A stretch of 13,244 nt of DNA, taken from NCBI GenBank assembly GCA_964396785.1, contig CAYNFU010000022.1, positions 1-13,244 on the forward strand, in the 5' to 3' direction. The notes below the pieces were generated by a model. That model did no database searches and was not told the origin of the DNA. It saw only the letters and a program-made list of their open reading frames with translations. The translations under genes were made by a program, and so were the position numbers. Below, piece by piece: positions 7,536-11,739 of this stretch. Within the stretch, counting starts at the first letter, position 1; each line of letters starts with the position of its first letter. The stretch comes from RBG-16-42-24 sp964396785 (GTDB lineage: Bacteria; Patescibacteriota; Microgenomatia; UBA8517).

Positions 7536-8948
7536 CTAAAGCCTTGGGAAAAGTGGTAGTCCTGATTTTATCTTAGGCCCTAAAAATTGTTTTTCAATTT
7601 TTTCGGAAGTAACTGGTAAGAATGGCCTAAGATTAAAACTCAAGTTTCTAATAATCGAGACGCTTCCAGTTAAAAATTCTTTAAGGTTTTCCCCGGTTAG
7701 CTTCCAGGGCTCTTCTTTATTAATCGAGGAGTCGAGTCCCGAGATGAACCTATCAAAAAGATTTTTAAGAGCCTCGTCAAAGTGATAATTTTTAATGTTT
7801 TCCTCAACCAAATCGTCAAATTTAAGAACCTTTTCTTGGGGAAATTCAAAGCCTGAATTTTCGCAGAGCTTGGCTATACGAGAAACTAAATTCCCGATGC
7901 CATTTGCTAAGTGGGCGTTATATTCTTCTTTAAATTTGTCTAGGGAAATGTCTCCGTCTGAACCAAAAGGATATGCAGAAACGACGAGATATCTTGCCCC
8001 GTCTACTCCATATTTTTCCACCAGCTCTTGTGGGGAAATGACGTTCCCCAAAGATTTTGACATCTTAGCTCCATCTATTGTAAAAAACCCATGGGCAAAT
8101 ATTGTTTTTGGAAGGGGAATACCCGTTGCAATAAGAATGGCCTGCCAAATGACAGTATGAAACCAAAGAATATCTTTCCCGACTAAGTGTAAATTAGCCG
8201 GCCAGAAGCCTTCTTTTCCCTTAATAAATCTTGTTGCTGAGTAATAGTTAATTAGAGCATCTACCCAAACATAAATTGTTTGGGATTTATCCCAGGGAAG
8301 AGGTATTCCCCAAGAAACCCCGGCTCTTGAAATAGAAATGTCTTCCACCCCTTGTTTAATTCGTGAGACGATCTCCTTTTTCTTATCTTCCGGCAAAATT
8401 TGATATTCCCCGTTTTCGATTTTTTCAAAAACTTTACGAGACAACTCTTTGAGTTTTAAGAAATAGTTTTTTTCTTCCTGGTGGACAGGTTCTTTATTCG
8501 GATGAAGTGGGCATTTTCCGTCCACAAGCTCGCTTTCGGTCAGGAATTTCTCACATCCAACACAGTACAAACCCTTATAAGTTCCTGGGTAGATGTAGCC
8601 TGCGTCATAAATTTTTTGGAGGAGATCGGTAACCACACTCTCGTGCTTGGGGTCGGTTGTTCTAATGAAATAATCGTAGTCAATATTGAGCAGTTTCCAC
8701 GCTTCTTCAAATCTTGGAGCTACGGAATCAACAAATTCTTTGGGGGATAAGCCCTTTTCTTTAGCGGCTTGGGCGACTTTTTGCCCATGCTCGTCCGTTC
8801 CAGTGAGGAAAAATACATTTTCCTTTGAAATTTTTTGTCGCCAATATCTAGCCACCACGTCGGCCGCAATAGTTGTATAAGCGTGCCCAATATGGGGAAC
8901 GTCGTTGACGTAATAAATTGGCGTAGTTAAGAAAAATTTGCTGTTCAT
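7536..8948 (-). CDS. metG: Methionyl-tRNA synthetase
   Basis: This class I aminoacyl-tRNA synthetase charges tRNA-Met in the cytoplasm. Visible signatures are PHIGHAYTT (HIGH at 19-22), GTDEHGQK at 50-57, WVDALINY at 228-235 and the KMSKS loop at 295-299. A zinc knuckle in the connective peptide reads C129xxC132 and C146xxH149, with His in place of the more usual fourth Cys. At 470 residues it has catalytic and anticodon-binding domains but no C-terminal EMAP/Arc1p-like tRNA-binding domain, so it is at the short end of the family. The ATG at 8946-8948 has only a distant AGAGAGG (about 13 nt upstream) and a -10-like TATACT six bases upstream. A leader-peptide attenuator precedes it (8975-9064). 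The GT2 gene starts two bases after its TAG stop, so metG probably heads the glycan operon. Confidence 0.96.
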   Translation of the reverse strand: MNSKFFLTTPIYYVNDVPHIGHAYTTIAADVVARYWRQKISKENVFFLTGTDEHGQKVAQAAKEKGLSPKEFVDSVAPRFEEAWKLLNIDYDYFIRTTDPKHESVVTDLLQKIYDAGYIYPGTYKGLYCVGCEKFLTESELVDGKCPLHPNKEPVHQEEKNYFLKLKELSRKVFEKIENGEYQILPEDKKKEIVSRIKQGVEDISISRAGVSWGIPLPWDKSQTIYVWVDALINYYSATRFIKGKEGFWPANLHLVGKDILWFHTVIWQAILIATGIPLPKTIFAHGFFTIDGAKMSKSLGNVISPQELVEKYGVDGARYLVVSAYPFGSDGDISLDKFKEEYNAHLANGIGNLVSRIAKLCENSGFEFPQEKVLKFDDLVEENIKNYHFDEALKNLFDRFISGLDSSINKEEPWKLTGENLKEFLTGSVSIIRNLSFNLRPFLPVTSEKIEKQFLGPKIKSGLPLFPRL

Positions 8949-8954
8949 GGTTAA

Positions 8955-8960
8955 AGTATA
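8955..8960 (-). promoter_or_regulatory. Candidate leaderless metG promoter (-10 TATACT)
   Basis: TATACT on the minus strand ends six bases before the metG ATG. A start site about seven bases downstream would fall on or next to the ATG, giving a leaderless mRNA that bypasses the attenuator. No good -35 and no TGN extension are seen, so this may be a chance match. Confidence 0.35.
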
Positions 8961-8974
8961 GCCTCTCTTAAATT

Positions 8975-8997
8975 AAAAAACCTCCTTACGGAGGCTT
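8975..8997 (-). terminator. Intrinsic terminator of the metG attenuator (segments 3:4)
   Basis: Read on the minus strand, CCTCC (8994-8990) pairs with GGAGG (8985-8981) around a GTAA tetraloop of the GNRA class. Three more weak pairs (AAG with TTT, one wobble) extend the stem. Six Ts follow at 8980-8975, the first three shared with that extension. This is a textbook Rho-independent terminator. It stops transcription coming from the leader promoter, or from the hydrolase operon, before metG. Its 5' arm can instead pair with CGGAGG at 9019-9014, which makes it conditional. Confidence 0.8.
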
Positions 8998-9019
8998 GTT
9001 TCTCACTAAAAACCCTCCG

Positions 9020-9064
9020 CTAGGCGGTAATCCTTTCCATCATCATTACGGTTTTAGTTGTCAT
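9020..9064 (-). CDS. Methionine-rich leader peptide (MTTKTVMMMERITA)
   Basis: A 14-codon ORF starts ten bases after the hydrolase stop codon and ends with TAG at 9022-9020, immediately before attenuator segment 2. Codons 7-9 are three consecutive ATG codons; Thr is also frequent (four residues) but scattered and in mixed codons. The position, small size, run of the cognate codon and adjoining competing hairpins match amino-acid leader peptides such as PheM and HisL; the amino acid matches the downstream gene, metG. A TGG-TAAAAT promoter element ends six bases before the ATG and no Shine-Dalgarno is present, so the leader would itself be translated from a leaderless or nearly leaderless RNA. 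The product is presumably only a sensor. Confidence 0.65.
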   Translation of the reverse strand: MTTKTVMMMERITA

Positions 9065-9070
9065 CCGGCT

Positions 9071-9079
9071 ATTTTACCA
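9071..9079 (-). promoter_or_regulatory. Extended -10 promoter of the metG leader (TGG-TAAAAT)
   Basis: On the minus strand TGG (9079-9077) directly precedes TAAAAT (9076-9071), giving a TGN-extended -10. The hexamer overlaps the TAA stop of the hydrolase gene. The -35 position (around 9099-9094, TTAATT) is weak, as expected with an extended -10. Transcription would start about at the leader ATG (9064). Confidence 0.5.
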
Positions 9080-9964
9080 CATTGAAAGCCAGGAATTAAT
9101 AAGCTTGGCCACTTCCTTTTCTTTCTCTGAGAAGCCATGGTCGGCGCCGCCTACTATTTTTATAGTTGCAATTTTGCGCCTTAGGTGTTTATCGAACCAT
9201 TTTGCAATTTTAGCCATAGGTCTATCACGAAACTCGTCTTTCTCTGCCAGTACGACAAGAGTTGGGACTTTTATTTTCCTAAGAGTGTGGGGGCTTTTAG
9301 TTGGTTCTACATAAGTAAAAATTTCCTCTTCACTATTTTGAGTATTTAGACTTAAAAACCTTTGTGCGCTATTTAAGTCAGGCCAGACTGAGAGTGGGAG
9401 TAGTTCGTTTCCCCCACCTTTCTTTATAAGTTTGTTGGCAAAGTTTTCGGCAAGATTAATTCTTTCTTGGCCATTTGCCCTTAAGGAATCGGCGTAATCA
9501 CTCATTGGAGAAAGCAAAACGACTCCTTTAGCCTGCCTCTGTTTACCCCTTTTACTTAAATAAAAAATGGACTTCTGACTTCCAGTTGAATGCCCCATTA
9601 GAAATATCTCTTTTGCGCCCCGGCTTTTAGCAAAATTGATAGCTCCCTCTATGTCAAAAACACAGTCGGAGAATTTTTCCAGGGCTGCGCCCAGAGTTTG
9701 GGAGGAATATCCTTTCTTTTTTCTTTTATCAACTCTTTTTGTTTTCGCAACGATATCGTGTCCCCGATTATTAAACGATAAGAGCGAGGTGGCATTATTT
9801 ATTAAAAGAGGCGCAAGGCGGATGCCCGTACTGGACAAAAGGCTACCAGTTAGGCCGTGGATAAAAATAATTACTCTTTTAGGTTCTTCTGGGCCAAACC
9901 AAAGCCCGTCCAAAAGAAATTTGTCGGGTGTTAACAGTTTTACTATTCTAGCTACGGGCTCCAT
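9074..9964 (-). CDS. Alpha/beta hydrolase, DUF1749/esterase-like
   Basis: This 296-residue soluble protein has an alpha/beta-hydrolase core. The oxyanion-hole strand reads IIFIHGLTG (32-40), the nucleophile elbow is GHSTGSQ with Ser126, the acid is probably Asp243 in LAEKDEF, and the catalytic His is His276 in GGADHGFSEKE. FNNRGHD at 64-70 and the elbow sequence resemble DUF1749-type esterases, a likeness recalled rather than searched. A basic, Lys-rich insertion (about 74-86) and a helical cap between strands 6 and 7 are visible. Substrate is unknown. There is no signal peptide, so it should act in the cytoplasm. It starts six bases after the HTH gene and is likely co-transcribed with it; a weak -10-like GATAAT sits in that junction. 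Its stop codon lies inside the -10 element of the metG leader promoter. Confidence 0.8.
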   Translation of the reverse strand: MEPVARIVKLLTPDKFLLDGLWFGPEEPKRVIIFIHGLTGSLLSSTGIRLAPLLINNATSLLSFNNRGHDIVAKTKRVDKRKKKGYSSQTLGAALEKFSDCVFDIEGAINFAKSRGAKEIFLMGHSTGSQKSIFYLSKRGKQRQAKGVVLLSPMSDYADSLRANGQERINLAENFANKLIKKGGGNELLPLSVWPDLNSAQRFLSLNTQNSEEEIFTYVEPTKSPHTLRKIKVPTLVVLAEKDEFRDRPMAKIAKWFDKHLRRKIATIKIVGGADHGFSEKEKEVAKLINSWLSMW

Positions 9965-9970
9965 ACTTTA

Positions 9971-10321
9971 TTATCTAATAAATTTCTTTATCTTTTCTGC
10001 CCAGAGGCTAGCCCATTCCTCGGCTTCAAGTTTTTTGAGGGCGAGTGCAAATCCCGGTTTTTCCATTTGGGTCTGAACCGTTGCAATTGTTGCGCTTGAA
10101 ACTTTAAGATTTTGTTTTATATTTTCCCAGCTTCTACCTTTTTTCAGCCAGTAGGCAATCGCAAGTCGTTTGATGAATGTTTCCAGTTCGGTTTGATTGA
10201 AAAAATCGTCTAAGAAGGTAGTCATCTCATTGATGTCTTTAAGGTCGGATATCGTTTGAGCGAAGGTTTTGACTATTTGATTCTCAAGAGAAGGGTTCAA
10301 TCTTTGTCCAGATACTCTCAT
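9971..10321 (-). CDS. TrpR/YerC-superfamily HTH DNA-binding protein
   Basis: This 116-residue protein matches the TrpR-like (YerC/YecD) fold. A helical N-terminus is followed by FLDDFFNQTELETFIKRLAI (36-55), the family's FLxDLLTxxELxxLxxR pattern. The helix-turn-helix follows at about 63-88 (GRSWENIKQNLKVSSATIATV). Family members are small dimeric repressors such as TrpR, or poorly characterised regulators such as YerC. The ligand and operator here are unknown, and a tryptophan pocket cannot be assessed by eye. A long C-terminal basic helix (91-116) is present. The start codon lies ten bases after an extended -10 with no proper Shine-Dalgarno. The neighbouring hydrolase gene follows after six bases, so the two may form a small operon upstream of metG. 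Confidence 0.85.
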   Translation of the reverse strand: MRVSGQRLNPSLENQIVKTFAQTISDLKDINEMTTFLDDFFNQTELETFIKRLAIAYWLKKGRSWENIKQNLKVSSATIATVQTQMEKPGFALALKKLEAEEWASLWAEKIKKFIR

Positions 10322-10331
10322 ATTTGCCCCG

Positions 10332-10340
10332 AGTATAGCA
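10332..10340 (-). promoter_or_regulatory. Extended -10 promoter of the HTH gene (TGC-TATACT)
   Basis: On the minus strand TGC (10340-10338) precedes TATACT (10337-10332), ending ten bases before the ATG at 10321-10319. A start about seven bases downstream leaves a leader of roughly 3-4 nt. The promoter lies in the 26-base gap after the small membrane protein gene. Confidence 0.5.
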
Positions 10341-10347
10341 TAGAAAA

Positions 10348-10686
10348 TTAAGTTTTTTTGTAGAAGTAAAGTTCGAGGGCGACTACTACACCGAGAATTA
10401 ATAGAAGATTTAGGATATTACCCACTCCGAAGTATCGAAGAATAAAAAATGAAGTGGTTGCAATTGCGAGAGTTATTCCGCGCCTTCTGCTCGCAAAAAG
10501 GAAAGAAAAGGTAAAAAGAAAAGCGAGGAACATAAGGACAAAGAGGGTTGGGATTGCTCCAAAGGAGAAGGGATCGATAAAGTAGATGAGTCCACCCAAG
10601 GCAGTCCAAAGTAGCACGATGAAAAGAAGCGTAGGAAAGAAATTCTTCCTTAACTTTACTTCTTTTTGACGAGCCTCCTTTCGCAT
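10348..10686 (-). CDS. Small hydrophobic membrane protein, hypothetical
   Basis: I do not recognise a named family. The 112 residues start with a strongly basic segment (MRKEARQKEVKLRK), then hydrophobic stretches at about 17-37, 44-64, 70-84 and 89-108, with an RRR cluster at 67-69 that fits the positive-inside rule between helices. It has no catalytic motif and ends in YKKT. Similar short proteins with a GxGNILNLLL-like last helix are, in my recollection, common in Microgenomates genomes, but I could not check that. It is transcribed divergently from rmuC across 24 bases and lies 26 bases upstream of the HTH gene. Confidence 0.7.
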   Translation of the reverse strand: MRKEARQKEVKLRKNFFPTLLFIVLLWTALGGLIYFIDPFSFGAIPTLFVLMFLAFLFTFSFLFASRRRGITLAIATTSFFILRYFGVGNILNLLLILGVVVALELYFYKKT

Positions 10687-10691
10687 ACTTC

Positions 10692-10697
10692 ATGATA
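10692..10697 (-). promoter_or_regulatory. Candidate -10 (TATCAT) for the small membrane protein gene
   Basis: TATCAT on the minus strand ends five bases before the ATG at 10686-10684. It overlaps the rmuC -10 on the opposite strand by two bases, within a 24-base divergent spacer. It is weaker than the other promoters in this window. Confidence 0.35.
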
Positions 10698-10701
10698 CAA
10701 T
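10693..10701 (+). promoter_or_regulatory. Extended -10 promoter of rmuC (TGA-TACAAT)
   Basis: TGA at 10693-10695 directly precedes TACAAT at 10696-10701, and the rmuC ATG follows after nine bases. There is no Shine-Dalgarno in the 24-base intergenic region. The -35 position would fall inside the divergent gene and is poor, consistent with an extended -10. Confidence 0.5.
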
Positions 10702-10710
10702 GTTTTACCT

Positions 10711-11709
10711 ATGGACCCGATGATTTCTCTTATTATTGTTATTGGAGCACTTGTAATAATTGCAATTTTTATTAACAAAAAACTTTCCGATTTAGCCGAA
10801 AAGCAAAAACCGCCCGAGGAGCTGATGGAGATAATAAAAATGCTCCAATCCGGCTCCAAGGAAGACAGGAAAGCTCTTCTTGATTCTCTGCAAAAAAATA
10901 CACAAAGCCTTAACGAAAGACTAGATAACGCAGCCAAGGTTATTGGGCAGGTACAAAAAAATTTGGGTGAAATGAGTGAAGTTGGAAGAGGAATTAGGTC
11001 GTTGCAGGAGTTTTTACAATCTCCAAAATTAAGAGGGGGACTAGGGGAGGAAGTTCTAAAAGAAATGATAGGTCAAACTTTCCCCAAGAACGCTTTTCAT
11101 TTGCAATATCCGTTTAAGTCGGGAGCTAAAGTAGACGCGGTTTTAAAGACCGAGGCGGGTCTTCTCTGTATCGATTCAAAGTTTCCCATGGAAAATTTTA
11201 ACGTGATGGTTAAGGGACAAACAGAAGGGGAAAGAAATGTTGGAAAAAGACAATTTACAGCCGACGTTAAAAAACATATAGAGGATATTAGTAAGAAATA
11301 TATTTTACCCGAGGAAGGGACGATGGACTTTGCCTTGATGTATATCCCGTCCGAAACGGTTTATTACGAGGTTGTAAATATCCAGGAACTTAGTAATTTT
11401 GCCAGAAGACTTCGGGTTTACCCCGTATCCCCAAATACTCTCTATGCGCACCTACAGGTTTTGCTTTTGTCTTTTGAAGGAAAAGACTTGGAAGCAAAAT
11501 CGCGCGAAGTATTTAGGATCCTCAGGGCAGTTCAAAAAGACTATACAAAGGTTGAGGATAATATAGGGGTTTTACAAAAACATTTGAATAACGCCTACAA
11601 TATGATGTCTTCGGTGATTACCTCATTCACCCAACTCGGGCAGAAAATCTCCTCCACCCAAACCCTCGGAGGGGGAGTAAAAAAAGAAGCAAAAGAATTG
11701 GAAGAATAA
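10711..11709 (+). CDS. rmuC: RmuC-family DNA recombination protein
   Basis: This 332-residue protein has one N-terminal membrane helix (about 4-21), a coiled-coil region (about 25-100) and the RmuC domain. The family block SPKLRGGLGEE is at 104-114, followed by KVDAVLKTEAGLLCIDSKFPMENF (140-163), in which D142, D155 and K157 form a PD-(D/E)xK nuclease-like D...DxK pattern. Further conserved residues are MYIPSETVYYEV near 210 and YPVSPNTLYAHLQV near 237. E. coli RmuC limits inversions at short inverted repeats; its biochemistry is poorly defined, and a membrane-tethered nuclease is the usual inference. Family members are often 400-500 residues, and the shortness here comes from the coiled-coil part. 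Either the ATG at 10711 or that at 10720 could start it; the first suits the nearby -10. A helicase gene follows 30 bases later. Confidence 0.92.
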   Translation: MDPMISLIIVIGALVIIAIFINKKLSDLAEKQKPPEELMEIIKMLQSGSKEDRKALLDSLQKNTQSLNERLDNAAKVIGQVQKNLGEMSEVGRGIRSLQEFLQSPKLRGGLGEEVLKEMIGQTFPKNAFHLQYPFKSGAKVDAVLKTEAGLLCIDSKFPMENFNVMVKGQTEGERNVGKRQFTADVKKHIEDISKKYILPEEGTMDFALMYIPSETVYYEVVNIQELSNFARRLRVYPVSPNTLYAHLQVLLLSFEGKDLEAKSREVFRILRAVQKDYTKVEDNIGVLQKHLNNAYNMMSSVITSFTQLGQKISSTQTLGGGVKKEAKELEE

Positions 11710-11721
11710 ATATACTTCAGT

Positions 11722-11730
11722 TGATATAAT
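11722..11730 (+). promoter_or_regulatory. Extended consensus -10 promoter of the helicase gene (TGA-TATAAT)
   Basis: TGA at 11722-11724 followed by a perfect TATAAT at 11725-11730 lies in the 30-base gap after rmuC. The helicase ATG follows nine bases later, the same spacing as at rmuC. No Shine-Dalgarno is present, so the mRNA is expected to be leaderless or nearly so. Confidence 0.6.
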
Positions 11731-11739
11731 CACTTTCGC

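Larger units (their letters stand above)
8975..9064 (-). promoter_or_regulatory. Met leader-peptide transcription attenuator upstream of metG
   Basis: On the minus-strand RNA four segments form competing pairings. Segment 1, ACUAAAACC (9058-9050, leader codons 3-5), pairs with GGUUUUUAGU (9014-9005): seven pairs, a bulged U, then two G-C pairs. Inside that, GUAAU (9049-9045) pairs with AUUAC (9031-9027), and CCGC (9027-9024) can pair with GCGG (9020-9017). Segment 2, CGGAGG (9019-9014), pairs perfectly with segment 3, CCUCCG (8994-8989), as antiterminator. Segment 3 with segment 4 (GGAGG, 8985-8981) is the terminator. A ribosome stalled on the Met codons at 9046-9038 would cover segment 1 and melt the CCGC:GCGG hairpin, freeing segment 2 to form 2:3 and let metG be transcribed. 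A ribosome reaching the stop at 9022-9020 would cover segment 2, so 3:4 forms and transcription ends. The base pairing is seen directly; the regulation is inferred by analogy with pheM-pheST and amino-acid operon leaders. Confidence 0.7.

Noticed and set aside
8981..8985. GGAGG as the metG Shine-Dalgarno
   Set aside because: It is 32 bases from the ATG and is the 3' arm of the terminator stem.
8949..9073. T-box riboswitch upstream of metG
   Set aside because: No T-box consensus (AGGGTGGnACCGCG-like) or specifier-loop stem of the usual size is seen; the region is too short, and a leader peptide explains the structure better.
10666..10671. TTGACG as a -35 for the rmuC promoter
   Set aside because: The spacer to the -10 at 10696 is 24 bases, too long for a normal sigma-70 promoter.
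11664..11674. CCCTCGGAGGG palindrome at the end of rmuC as a terminator
   Set aside because: The stem is only about 4 bp, it is inside coding sequence and it is followed by purines rather than a T-tract.
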